Assembly (NCBI RefSeq): GCF_012844365.1
Contig: NZ_CP051626.1
Span: forward strand, 3,410,001-3,474,000
Direction: 5' to 3'
DNA: 64,000 nucleotides
DNA from: Brevibacterium sp. 'Marine'
GTDB lineage: Bacteria > Actinomycetota > Actinomycetes > Actinomycetales > Brevibacteriaceae
Shown here: piece after piece, positions 8,975-17,378 of the stretch
Numbering within the stretch: position 1 is the stretch's first letter
Layout: each line of letters opens with the position of its first letter
The notes under the pieces: model-generated
What the model was told of the DNA's origin: nothing
Seen by the model: the letters and a program-made list of their open reading frames with translations, nothing else
Databases searched by the model: none
Program-made: the position numbers and the translations under genes

Positions 8975-9343
8975 GAACAGCGTCGCCCGCGCAATTCCTC
9001 CACTGAGTGCCATAACGCCCCGCTGCACCGGGGTGTTATGGCACTCAGTGTGTCGGATACGTTGGCAGGTGTAGGAGAAGGCACTCCGCGGACATATTGC
9101 CGCCAACGGTGAGGGATGCATGCGCCACGGGCGGAACCTGGGGCATCCCTCACCCTTCGCGACAAAACACCCCACTGCAACGAGGCGATTTGGAGCTAAA
9201 GGTGACAGATGCCCTAGCAGCCGTAGGAGAAGCCGCTACGGGTGCAAGCTGCCACAAATGGTGAGGGATGCTTGCGCCGCCCCTCATGCGAGGTGTGGGG
9301 GACGTACAGACTGCCCCGAGCGAATCGTGCTCGGCGCTGTGCC
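8975..9343. repeat. Diverged tandem repeat with palindromes (period 152 bp)
   Basis: No gene. Two related copies of about 115 bases run from 9014 to 9128 and from 9166 to 9280, sharing CTGCA, GTAGGAGAA and GGTGAGGGATGC blocks at a constant 152-base offset. A 22-base-arm hairpin (9001-9022/9029-9050, one G-T pair) overlaps the first copy and can terminate serC. A second perfect 12-base inverted pair lies at 9108-9119/9143-9154. Looks like an intergenic palindromic repeat element that duplicated and decayed. Confidence 0.6.
9001..9050 (+). terminator. Hairpin terminator of serC
   Basis: 22-base arms with one wobble pair and a 6-base loop, 27 bases after the serC stop. There is no strong T tract. 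Confidence 0.6.
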
Positions 9344-9841
9344 TCAGGCGAAGAAGTGGATGAGCACGCCGATGCTGAAGGTGATTCCGGCGAGCATGGC
9401 GAGGATGAATTCGATGCCCGCGCCGATGCCGATCGCCTTGATCGACTCCCAGCTGGAGTTCCACGCCGTCTTCCCGTCCTTGAGGCGGGCGTACTCGGCG
9501 AGGTAGAGGCCCGCGACGAAGCCGATCGGCAGGCCGAGCACCGGGATGACGAAGAAGCCGATGACCGCGAGCACCCCGCCCAGCAGCACCGAGGAGTTCG
9601 GCACCTGCATGGACTTGAGTTTGCGCCCGGTGAGCACGAGCGAGGCACTCATCCCCGCCGCAACGAACAGGGCGACGATGGCGAAGATGATCCACGCGGC
9701 CGGCCCGCCGATGATGATCGCCCAGATGAGCACCGCCACGGCGATGAGGATCGATCCGGGAAGCACCGGCACGATGATGCCCAGGCACCCGACGAGGATC
9801 GCCAGGCCGACGAGCACCGAGGTGATGATGTCAGTTGTCAC
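9344..9841 (-). CDS. DUF456 family membrane protein
   Basis: 165 aa, highly hydrophobic, with about five membrane segments. The DUF456 signature is seen in LVGLAILVGCLGIIVPVLPGS, GLPIGFVAGLYLAEY and a glycine-rich final helix. Family function is unknown; the glycine-zipper helices suggest a small integral membrane protein without enzymatic residues. It sits between the serC repeat region and an MFS gene on the same strand, 176 bases apart. Confidence 0.85.
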   Translation of the reverse strand: MTTDIITSVLVGLAILVGCLGIIVPVLPGSILIAVAVLIWAIIIGGPAAWIIFAIVALFVAAGMSASLVLTGRKLKSMQVPNSSVLLGGVLAVIGFFVIPVLGLPIGFVAGLYLAEYARLKDGKTAWNSSWESIKAIGIGAGIEFILAMLAGITFSIGVLIHFFA

Positions 9842-10017
9842 AGTCCGTCCGTTTCCCTTGCTCGACCCTCGAATCCCGCGACGAGGGGGTCGACCGAAAT
9901 TCTATGACACGAACCTCCGGGCCCGCCGAGTGCCGGCCCGCGCCGAGCACCAGCACTTGCCGAGTGCCAGCTCCTGCCAATGCCGCCCCACGAGCATCAG
10001 CCCGCCCGCTCGTGCCC

Positions 10018-11295
10018 TCAGTGTGCGCTGCCGCCCGGCGGCCGGCCGTGGTAACTCAGGTGCAGCCGGATCCGTGACTTGGGGTCCCGGTGGAGTCGCA
10101 GCTCCTTGGCCGTGATCATCCACAGCAGTCCCACGGCGAAGGCGATGATCCCCGAGGCGGCTCCGACGACGAGCGCCATCCGCGGTCCGAAGGCATCGGC
10201 GACCCAGCCGGCCAAGGGGGCGCCGATCGGGGTGCCGCCCATGACGACGGCCGCGTAGATCGCCATCACTCGACCGCGGTAGTTCGGTGCGGTGGTCGTC
10301 TGCACGTAGGCATTCGCCGAGGTCATCATCGTCAGTGACGAGAAACCGACGAACATGAGCGAGGCGGCGAAGAGGTAGTAGTCGGGCATCAGCGATGCCA
10401 CACCCACCGCCACTCCGAAGCCGCCTGCGGCGCCGAAGACGAAGCGCAGCCGGGGTTTCTCCCGCCTGGCCGAGACCAGTGCTCCGGTCACGGACCCGAT
10501 GGCCATGACGGAGTTGAGCAGACCGAAGCCGCTGGCGTCCTTGCCGAACTCGATCTTCGCCATCGTCGCCGTGTAGATGTTGAAGTTGAATCCGAAGGTC
10601 GCAATGATGAACAGCACGACGAGCACGACCGTGATGTCCGGGCGCCTGCGCAGGTATTTCAGTCCGCCGAGCACCCCGCCTGCACCGCGCCGACCAGAGG
10701 GATGCAGCTTCGATCGGTCCAACCGCAGCAGCACGGTCAGAGTCGCCGCGAAGCCGAGCCCGCTGATGAGGAAGACTGGACCGGGACCGATGACAGCAGT
10801 GAGCACACCGGCCACGGCCGGACCGATCATGCGGGCGCCGTTGAAGGACGCCGAATTGAGGCTGACGGCGTTGGGCAGCAGCTTTTCACCGACGAGTTCG
10901 GAGACGAAGGCCTGCCTGGCCGGGTTGTCCAGGGTCGTGAGCATCCCGAGCGTGAACGCGAGCACGTAGACGTGCCAGAGGACGATGACGTCGGTGATGG
11001 TGAGGACGAAGAGGACGAGTCCGATGAATCCCAGCAGCGCCTGGGTGACCATGAGCAGACGCCGTTTGTCGAACTTGTCGACGAGGTTGCCCGCGAACGG
11101 GAACATGATCAGCTGCGGGCCCAGCTGCAGAGCCATGGTGATGCCCAAAGCTGATGCGTTGTTGTCCGTGAGCATGGTCAGGACGATCCAGTCCTGCGCC
11201 GTGCGCTGCATCCATGTCCCGGTGTTGGAGATCAGGGCACCGGCGAACCAGTGCCGGTAGTTCGGCTCCGACAGCGACCGGAACATCTGGGACAT
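10018..11295 (-). CDS. MFS transporter, EntS/MFS_3-like
   Basis: 425 aa with about 12 membrane segments. The N-terminus LSEPNYRHWFAGALISNTGTWMQRTAQDW and the loop FAGNLVDKFDKRRLLM are typical of the MFS_3 (enterobactin-exporter-like) group, which exports siderophores or drugs; the actual substrate cannot be read from sequence. The start at 11295 is 8 bases after the DUF3027 stop, with AGGAGG inside the junction, so it is probably co-transcribed with the cold-shock/DUF3027 pair. Confidence 0.88.
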   Translation of the reverse strand: MSQMFRSLSEPNYRHWFAGALISNTGTWMQRTAQDWIVLTMLTDNNASALGITMALQLGPQLIMFPFAGNLVDKFDKRRLLMVTQALLGFIGLVLFVLTITDVIVLWHVYVLAFTLGMLTTLDNPARQAFVSELVGEKLLPNAVSLNSASFNGARMIGPAVAGVLTAVIGPGPVFLISGLGFAATLTVLLRLDRSKLHPSGRRGAGGVLGGLKYLRRRPDITVVLVVLFIIATFGFNFNIYTATMAKIEFGKDASGFGLLNSVMAIGSVTGALVSARREKPRLRFVFGAAGGFGVAVGVASLMPDYYLFAASLMFVGFSSLTMMTSANAYVQTTTAPNYRGRVMAIYAAVVMGGTPIGAPLAGWVADAFGPRMALVVGAASGIIAFAVGLLWMITAKELRLHRDPKSRIRLHLSYHGRPPGGSAH

Positions 11296-11303
11296 CGAGT
11301 GGT

Positions 11304-12263
11304 TCAGCCCTCCTGGAACTCGAGCTCGCCGGAGTAGTCGTCGACGACGGCTTCGGCAGGCTCGTTGTTGGGCCGTCTCACATCGGTCTCCGAATGCGCC
11401 CCGCACCCGGATTCGAGTCCGACCACACGCCCATCGAACGGTGACCACGCATTGGCACAGACCCCGAACTTCTGGCGCAGCGATCCCGCGATCGGCATGA
11501 GGTAGCCGCAGCTGCCGCAGTGTCCGGCCGCGCGTGAGGCGAACTCGCTGTCGGGGCCCGCATCGGATTCCGCCCACCGGCTCGCCGCCGCGCTCAGCCC
11601 GTCGGAGGAGAGCACGCGTTCACGGCCGAGACCGAATTCGAAGTTCTGGATCTGGTCGATGTTGTCTGCGGAATTGTCCTCGGTCTGCTGGAAGCCCGGC
11701 TGCAGGTTCGGGTCCTGGTCGAGCTTCGGCAGGGTGTCGCGCGGACCCAAATCGCCGGGTTCGAGCCGTTCCTCCCACGGCACCCATTCGGGGGCGACGA
11801 GGGCGTCGGGTCCCGGCAGCAGCGCGGTTTCGCAGACCGTGACCTTCTTCGCTCGCGGTGCGCGGGCGAGCACGGCCACCCACCGCCACCCGCGATAGGT
11901 CGGGTCGGTGCACACGAAGTAGTGGGTGACCAGACGGGTCGCCTCGGCCACCGTGCCCAGGTGTTCGCCGACGACGGCAGTGCCGGCCACCTCGGTGATG
12001 GCGGTGCGGGCGATGTCGATCGCCGCGGCCAGCTGGGTGTCGAGGACGACCTTCTCCGTGCCCGAGCGTGTGCGCCCGGTCTTCGCCCCCTTCGCCGAGG
12101 CGGTCGTGGCGGAATCCGCGGCGACCGCGCTTGCCGCGGCGGTCGGCTCAACCGCTGCGGCGGGCGCATCAGCGCCCGGGGTCGCCTCGGTGGTCTGTTC
12201 GGCGTCGTTCTCGACGGGCGCGGCGGTCTGCCGGGCCAGCCAATCACTGAACAGTGATGACAT
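11304..12263 (-). CDS. DUF3027 family protein
   Basis: 319 aa. A variable Ala/Thr-rich N-terminus (~residues 15-65) is followed by the conserved DUF3027 core: ARTAITEVAG, HYFVCTDPTYRGWRWVAVLA, LLPGPDALVAPEWVPWEERL. The second half contains a zinc-ribbon-like CGSCGYLMP with a later FGVCANAWSPFDGRVV and a final cysteine in SGCGAH. Actinobacteria-specific family of unknown role, often next to a cold-shock gene. The TGATG overlap with the upstream cold-shock gene indicates translational coupling. Confidence 0.88.
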   Translation of the reverse strand: MSSLFSDWLARQTAAPVENDAEQTTEATPGADAPAAAVEPTAAASAVAADSATTASAKGAKTGRTRSGTEKVVLDTQLAAAIDIARTAITEVAGTAVVGEHLGTVAEATRLVTHYFVCTDPTYRGWRWVAVLARAPRAKKVTVCETALLPGPDALVAPEWVPWEERLEPGDLGPRDTLPKLDQDPNLQPGFQQTEDNSADNIDQIQNFEFGLGRERVLSSDGLSAAASRWAESDAGPDSEFASRAAGHCGSCGYLMPIAGSLRQKFGVCANAWSPFDGRVVGLESGCGAHSETDVRRPNNEPAEAVVDDYSGELEFQEG

Positions 12264-12643
12264 CAGGACTCCAAATCGTCGGCAATCGCCCGCAGCAGGC
12301 TGGCGACCTTGTTCCCATGGGTGGGGTCGGGGTAACGACCGTGCTGCAGTCCGTTGTTGAGGTCATCCAGTACTTTGATGACATCTTCAACCATAACTGC
12401 CATGTCCTCGGCCGGGCGTCGGCGGGCCTTGGCAACTTTGGCCGGAGTGGTCAGGGGACGGGCCTTGAGCACCTGCGCTCCGCGGCGGGAATCGACGACA
12501 TCGTATTCGAGTCGGGTGCCCTTGGTGACGTCGACCCCTTCGGGCAGCACGGAGGAATGGAGGAAGGCCTGCGAGCCGTCCTCAGCGATGACGAAGCCGA
12601 AGCCCTTCTCGGCATCGAACCATTTCACGCGTCCGGTGGGCAT
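12263..12643 (-). CDS. Cold-shock domain protein with C-terminal extension
   Basis: 126 aa from the ATG at 12643, preceded by AAAGGACATC. Residues 1-65 form a cold-shock domain with RNP motifs (GRVKWFDAEKGFGFV and QAFLHSSVL), binding single-stranded RNA/DNA. The remaining 60 residues are a helical extension (AEDMAVMVEDVIKVLDDLNNG) absent from ordinary CspA proteins and typical of the actinobacterial form paired with DUF3027. The stop codon overlaps the DUF3027 start by one base. Its long 5' region has a perfect 13-base-arm palindrome. Confidence 0.9.
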   Translation of the reverse strand: MPTGRVKWFDAEKGFGFVIAEDGSQAFLHSSVLPEGVDVTKGTRLEYDVVDSRRGAQVLKARPLTTPAKVAKARRRPAEDMAVMVEDVIKVLDDLNNGLQHGRYPDPTHGNKVASLLRAIADDLES

Positions 12644-13077
12644 GATGTCCTTTCTGTCTGGTCGTACCCGCGGTGGCGGGCTGATCATACGGTGCCCGCT
12701 GGTGCGGGCTGTGTGTCGGTCGGCTGCGGAATCGGATTCCGCAGCCGGGAAGCTGGTCGGATGGTGGGTCAGTGTGCAGGTCAGTGTGAGTTTGCAGGTC
12801 GGTGTGATCGAGTGCCCTGATGGCCGTCGGCCGGCGGTGCCGTCCGTGGGGCCGAGGGCATCGTATCGGCGATGAGATCTCCGGCTCGCTCACCCGCTGA
12901 GGCCGTGAACACCGTGCTGGTGAGCGCCTGATCGGCGGCGGGAGATCACGGGCACATGCGTGACCCGGTGGTCGTCCGCCTCGGCGAGGTGGGGGTTCGC
13001 ACCGCCTCGATCACACTGTGCAGACGGGGTTCATGCCCGTCCCCGAACCTGCGAGGTGAGCGGCATGAACGGTGGTA
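12644..13077. other. Upstream region of the cold-shock gene
   Basis: No gene supported. Contains the palindrome at 12721-12747, tandem GGTCAGTGTG-like repeats around 12768-12806, and a CCGCCTCGGC motif at 12976-12985. A long structured 5' leader would fit a cold-shock gene. Confidence 0.5.
12721..12747. promoter_or_regulatory. Perfect 27-bp palindrome in the cold-shock leader region
   Basis: 13-base arms (CGGCTGCGGAATC and its complement) separated by one G, about 80 bases upstream of the start codon. Either an operator or an RNA fold in the leader. Confidence 0.5.
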
Positions 13078-13308
13078 TCAGCGGTGGCCCACCCCGGTCT
13101 GTCTGCGTCGGATGGCGGCTCGGATCATGGCCACGCAGGCGAGGATGACGGCGATGGGCACGAGGATCATGGGCAGATAGGTCAGCAGCGAACTGGGGGT
13201 CAGTCCCATCCAGGCCTGACCGAGGACGCCGATGAGACCGAGCGCCCCGATGGCTGCGGCGGCAACCGCGGCGACGACGATGGCTGTGTCGACTCGAGTG
13301 GCTGACAA
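13078..13308 (-). CDS. Small two-helix membrane protein, unknown
   Basis: 76 aa from a TTG with AAGGA 8 bases upstream. Two hydrophobic helices (AIVVAAVAAAAIGALGLIGVL and LPMILVPIAVILACVAMI) are followed by a basic tail RAAIRRRQTG, so the C-terminus is probably cytoplasmic. Similar short proteins are common and unstudied in actinobacteria. It is divergent from the helicase-associated gene at 13383. Confidence 0.65.
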   Translation of the reverse strand: MSATRVDTAIVVAAVAAAAIGALGLIGVLGQAWMGLTPSSLLTYLPMILVPIAVILACVAMIRAAIRRRQTGVGHR

Positions 13309-13382
13309 TGCGCGTCCTTCCGTCCGATCTCTGATCCGTAATCTGCCCCTCCATTGTACCCCTCGCGATAGACTGATCTGCG

Positions 13383-15533
13383 ATGTCCATGACCTTCAGC
13401 CAGTGGCTGTCCCACAGTGCAGATGCCGAGTTCGAGTCCTTCGTCCGGACGCGACGCGACCTCCTCCAACCCGAGTCCCCGACGATGGCGGCCCTGGCTG
13501 CGGCCGCGTCCTCACGCATCGGGGTCTCCCGTGGAATCGAAGCCCTCGACGCGGGCACGCTCGAGGTCTTCATCGCCTTGGCCAAGGCGGCCCGGACGAC
13601 GCCGGAGATCGAGGTCGCGGGCATTCCGCATATCGATCCTGCCCTCGCCGAGGCGGCTCTGCCCCGACTGCGCGACCTCGGCCTGGCATGGCCGGCCGGC
13701 GGGGACGGGGGCGGTGCTGGGTCGGCGGGATCTGCTGGGTCTGCGGGATCTGCTGGGTCTGCGGTCGGGGGCGTGTGGAAGATCCAGTCCGAGGCCATCA
13801 CCCTGCTGCCGACCTCGGCAGCCGAATCCTCCCGGGCCCATCCGTGGCAGATCGATGAGTCGTCGATCGATTCGAGCACGGCCGCGATCGGCCAGCCGCT
13901 CATCCACAACAGCGAACAGGCCGCCGTGGCCGAGGTCATCTCGTCTCTGCGCGGGCTCGTCGATGAGCTCGCCGCCTCCCCGATCTCCCGGCTGACCAGC
14001 GGCGGCATCTCGAAACGCGATGTCTCCCGACTCGCCCGCACCCTTGAACTGAGTCTCGAGCAGACGATCACCCTGCTGCAGGCGGCGAAGTCGCTGCACC
14101 TCATCGGAGTCCTCGACGATGCGCTCGACCCGCAGTGGACGGCCGCCGATGATGCCGACTCCGCCCTCGCCGGTGATCGTGCCGACCTGTGGGCGGGCCT
14201 GGTCGGAGCCTGGCTGCGCGACCTGCTCGATGTCACTCAGCTGGCGGCCGGCGCAAGTGAGAACGAACGGCTGACCGTGCTCGCCACCCCGAAGAAGTCC
14301 CTGTTCAAGGGGTACGGGCTGTCGGTGCCGGCGATGCCGCTGCTGCGCTTCGCCGTGCTCTCGGTCCTGCACGACATCGGTCTGGGTACGGCACGGTCGG
14401 CAGGGTGGATCCATGCCGAGGTGCTGCGTCGTCATCCGCTGCTGCCGGCCCACGAGTTCGCGATGACCGAGGCCGTTCTCCACACGTGCGTCACCGTGGG
14501 GCTGGCGACGACACCGCTGCAGCAGCCGGAGCATTTCGGACCGAGCCGGTTCGGTCTCCGCTTGGCCGCCGGATTGGATCGGGCGATGGCCGAGCATGCA
14601 GCACAGGACCCCTCGATCCTGCCCCTGGGCGTGTCCGTCGAGGCCCTGACCGTGCCCGGGGATGTCATCGCCGCGGTCACCGAGGGACTCGGCGCCGAGG
14701 TCGATACGGTGCTCATCCAGTCCGATCTCACCGCCGTGGCCACCGGACCGATCGAACCGCGGGTCCACCATATTCTGCGCAAGTACGCCGTCGTCGAGGC
14801 CCGCGGCCAGGGCACCGTCTATCGCATCGACTCCGAGACCATCGAGGACACGATGCAGGCCGGGCTCACCCCGGAGGAGGCGTTGGCCGAACTCGCCGAG
14901 ATCAGTGCCGAAGAGCTGCCGTCGACGCTGGAGTTCCTCGTGCAGAACACGGCATCGAAGCTGCGGCGGGTGCGAGTGGCCGGTGCCCGGTCGGTGCTCA
15001 TCGTCGACGATCCGGTCGACCTCGATGTCATCCTCTCCGACCAGGCGATGATGCCCGCCGGACTCGAACGTCTGGCCCCGACCGTGGCGATCGCCCAACT
15101 GGGCCCGGAGCGGACGATGCATCTGCTCGAGGCCTCCGATCATCACGCTCTGCTGCATTCGGCGGCCGGTCCCGTGCGCAAGCGCCGGGTGATCACCGAA
15201 TCGGAACCCGAGGTCAGCGTCAGGCGACGTCCGCGGGTCAGTGACGGCCACCTCGGCGAATATATGCGGATCCTGCGGTCCGCACCGGCGACGGCCGCAC
15301 CGGTGAGCACGGATGAACCATTGGGTCATATGGACCGTCTGCGGGAAGCGGCGGAGACGAAGCAGCGCGTGCTCATTCGGATCGCGGATTCCCACGGCAA
15401 GGAGCGGACGATCGAGATGCTGCCGGCCACCCTCAACGCCGGCCGCGTCCGCGGAGTGGTGACGACCACCGGCGCCGAGGCGTCCCTGTCCGTCGCCCGC
15501 ATCGTCTCCGTAGACCCCTCCCCCTCCCCTTAA
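13383..15533 (+). CDS. Helicase-associated protein (XPB/Ssl2-like N-terminal domain family)
   Basis: 716 aa. Starts FSQWLSHSADAEFESFVRTRRDLL, the usual opening of the large actinobacterial proteins carrying the helicase-associated winged-helix domain. A central FLVQNTASKLRRVRVAGARSVLIVDD and a C-terminal WYL-like REAAETKQRVLIRIADSHGKE...IEMLPATLNAGRVRGV module follow. No Walker A or DEAH box was found, so it is not itself a helicase. The XPB helicase proper begins 136 bases downstream, so the two probably work in one DNA-repair or transcription-linked complex. Residues ~110-125 are a GSA tandem repeat (see 13718). Confidence 0.8.
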   Translation: MSMTFSQWLSHSADAEFESFVRTRRDLLQPESPTMAALAAAASSRIGVSRGIEALDAGTLEVFIALAKAARTTPEIEVAGIPHIDPALAEAALPRLRDLGLAWPAGGDGGGAGSAGSAGSAGSAGSAVGGVWKIQSEAITLLPTSAAESSRAHPWQIDESSIDSSTAAIGQPLIHNSEQAAVAEVISSLRGLVDELAASPISRLTSGGISKRDVSRLARTLELSLEQTITLLQAAKSLHLIGVLDDALDPQWTAADDADSALAGDRADLWAGLVGAWLRDLLDVTQLAAGASENERLTVLATPKKSLFKGYGLSVPAMPLLRFAVLSVLHDIGLGTARSAGWIHAEVLRRHPLLPAHEFAMTEAVLHTCVTVGLATTPLQQPEHFGPSRFGLRLAAGLDRAMAEHAAQDPSILPLGVSVEALTVPGDVIAAVTEGLGAEVDTVLIQSDLTAVATGPIEPRVHHILRKYAVVEARGQGTVYRIDSETIEDTMQAGLTPEEALAELAEISAEELPSTLEFLVQNTASKLRRVRVAGARSVLIVDDPVDLDVILSDQAMMPAGLERLAPTVAIAQLGPERTMHLLEASDHHALLHSAAGPVRKRRVITESEPEVSVRRRPRVSDGHLGEYMRILRSAPATAAPVSTDEPLGHMDRLREAAETKQRVLIRIADSHGKERTIEMLPATLNAGRVRGVVTTTGAEASLSVARIVSVDPSPSP
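13718..13766 (+). repeat. In-frame 9/18-bp repeat encoding Gly-Ser-Ala units
   Basis: Short GGATCTGCT/GGGTCTGCG-type units repeated in frame inside the helicase-associated gene, giving five GSA triplets. Probably length-variable between strains. Confidence 0.7.
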
Positions 15534-15535
15534 TT

Positions 15536-15593
15536 GCTACCTGACGGGGGCCCAGCAACCTGGCGCGAGGTTGCTGGGCCCCCGTCAGGTAGC
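15536..15593. repeat. REP-like palindrome, copy 1 (also a terminator)
   Basis: Perfect 26-base arms (15536-15561 and 15568-15593) around a GGCGCG loop. The left arm begins three bases after the stop codon at 15531-15533, so it acts as the gene's terminator. Same family as the copies at 17320 and 42783. Confidence 0.85.
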
Positions 15594-15669
15594 TCGGAGC
15601 GGGAACAATCGGGGTGATGGACGTGTTGTGTCCTCTGGTGTCATCACACTTCGGGAAGGGAAGTATTGA

Positions 15670-17304
15670 ATGAATGGTCCGTTGATCGTGCAGTCCGATC
15701 GGACTGTGCTGCTCGAATCGGGACATCCGCAGGCCGTCGAGGCGGCCGTGGCGATCGCCCCGTTCGCCCAGCTGTCGCGGACCCCGGAGTACATCCACAC
15801 CTATGAGATCACCCCGCTGGGTCTGTGGAACGCACGCGCCAGCGGCCATGATGCCGAATCCGTCGTCGATGTGCTCCTCGAATTCGCGAAGTACCCGGTC
15901 CCGCATGAGCTCCTCGTCGACATCGTCGACATCATGGACCGGTTCGGTGTGCTCACCCTCATCGACCACCCGATCCACGGACTGACCCTGACTTCGACGG
16001 AGACGGGACTGCTCGATGAGCTTGTCGGTCAGCCCGATCTCGTCGGCAAGTTCGGCAAACGCATCGATGCCGAATCCGTCCTCGTCCACCCTTCCGAGCG
16101 CGGCGAACTCAAACACGCACTGTTGCAGCTGGGGCACCCGGTGTCCGACCACGCCGGTTATGTCGACGGCGAAGCCCACGAGATCTCACTGTCCGACGAT
16201 GCTCACGGCGGTCAATGGCATCTGCGCGACTATCAGAAGCAGGCGATCGACCAGTCGCTGTCGGGTGAGTCCGGGGTCGTCGTTCTGCCGTGCGGTGCCG
16301 GGAAGACGGTCGTCGGCGTCGCCACCATGTCACGGGTGCAGACGACGACGCTCATCCTCGTGACGAACTCGGTCTCGGCGAAGCAGTGGAAGGACGAGAT
16401 CCTGCGCCGCACCACCCTGACCGAAGACGAGGTCGGCGAGTACTCGGGATCGACGAAGGAGATCCGCCCGATCACCATCGCCACCTACCAGGTGCTCACC
16501 ACCCGCAGGAAGGGTTCGTACCTCCACCTCGAACTCCTCGATGCCAAGGACTGGGGCCTGGTCATCTACGACGAGGTGCACCTCCTGCCGGCACCGATCT
16601 TCCGGCTGACCGCAAGCCTCCAGGCACGTCGTCGCCTCGGCCTGACCGCAACTCTGGTGCGCGAGGACGGACGCGAGGACGAGGTGTTCTCCCTCATCGG
16701 ACCCAAACAGTACGAAGTGCCGTGGAAGGAACTCGAACGGCTCGGGTATATCGCCTCGGCCGCCTGTCATGAAGTCCGCGTCCGCCTCGACGGCGGAACC
16801 CGAACCGCCTATGCTCGCGCCGACGGCGAGGACCGGTACCGGCTGGCCGCGACATCGGATGCGAAGTTGCCGATCGTCTCCGAACTCGTCGCCGATCATC
16901 CGGATGCCCAGATCCTCGTCATCGGTCAGTATCTCGACCAGCTCGAGGAGATCGGAGCCGAACTCGGTGCGCCCGTGCTCACCGGGCAGACTCCCGAATC
17001 GGTGCGCCAGGAGCTCTTCCGCGAGTTCCGGTCCGGGGAGATCCCGGTGCTTGTGGTCTCAAAGGTCGCGAACTTCTCCGTGGATCTGCCGGCCGCCTCG
17101 GTGGCGATCCAGGTCTCCGGAGCCTTCGGGTCCCGGCAGGAGGAGGCCCAGCGCCTCGGACGGATTCTGCGTCCGAAGGAAGACCAGGGTTCGGCCACGT
17201 TCTACACGGTCGTCGCCGCCGACACCGTCGATGAGCACTTCGCCGCTCAGCGTCGCCGCTTCCTCACCGAACAGGGCTACAGCTACGGCATCGAAGTCCG
17301 CTGA
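15670..17304 (+). CDS. XPB-family DNA repair helicase
   Basis: 544 aa, superfamily 2. Order: damage-recognition-like N-terminus (~1-160), Walker A PCGAGKTVVG (~206), motif Ia, DEAH-type box YDEVHLLPAPIFR, motif III LTATLVRED, where RED is the XPB hallmark, then the C-terminal RecA lobe with VVSKVANFSVDLPAA and QEEAQRLGRILRPK. Bacterial XPB proteins unwind DNA 3' to 5' and have been linked to UvrABC-like repair. The ATG at 15670 has AAGGGAAG 5-10 bases upstream. The preceding gene ends in a REP terminator, so this one may have its own promoter. Confidence 0.92.
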   Translation: MNGPLIVQSDRTVLLESGHPQAVEAAVAIAPFAQLSRTPEYIHTYEITPLGLWNARASGHDAESVVDVLLEFAKYPVPHELLVDIVDIMDRFGVLTLIDHPIHGLTLTSTETGLLDELVGQPDLVGKFGKRIDAESVLVHPSERGELKHALLQLGHPVSDHAGYVDGEAHEISLSDDAHGGQWHLRDYQKQAIDQSLSGESGVVVLPCGAGKTVVGVATMSRVQTTTLILVTNSVSAKQWKDEILRRTTLTEDEVGEYSGSTKEIRPITIATYQVLTTRRKGSYLHLELLDAKDWGLVIYDEVHLLPAPIFRLTASLQARRRLGLTATLVREDGREDEVFSLIGPKQYEVPWKELERLGYIASAACHEVRVRLDGGTRTAYARADGEDRYRLAATSDAKLPIVSELVADHPDAQILVIGQYLDQLEEIGAELGAPVLTGQTPESVRQELFREFRSGEIPVLVVSKVANFSVDLPAASVAIQVSGAFGSRQEEAQRLGRILRPKEDQGSATFYTVVAADTVDEHFAAQRRRFLTEQGYSYGIEVR

Positions 17305-17319
17305 CACTCCCCTCAATTG

Positions 17320-17375
17320 CTACCTGACGGGGGCCCAGCAACCTGGCGCGAGGTTGCTGGGCCCCCGTCGGGTAG
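17320..17375. repeat. REP-like palindrome, copy 2 (bidirectional terminator)
   Basis: 25-base arms (17320-17344 and 17351-17375) with one G-T pair and the same GGCGCG loop as copy 1. It lies between the convergent ends of the XPB helicase (+) and the EamA transporter (-), with AATTG/TAATT remnants outside the arms. Confidence 0.85.
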
Positions 17376-17378
17376 TAA

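Noticed and set aside
12956..13180. Small plus-strand frame before the helicase-associated gene
   Set aside because: No ribosome site, Arg/Cys-rich product and overlap with the membrane-protein gene on the other strand.
13512..15395. 627-codon minus-strand frame opposite the helicase-associated gene
   Set aside because: Antisense shadow with no domain and no ribosome site; the plus-strand gene has recognised domains.
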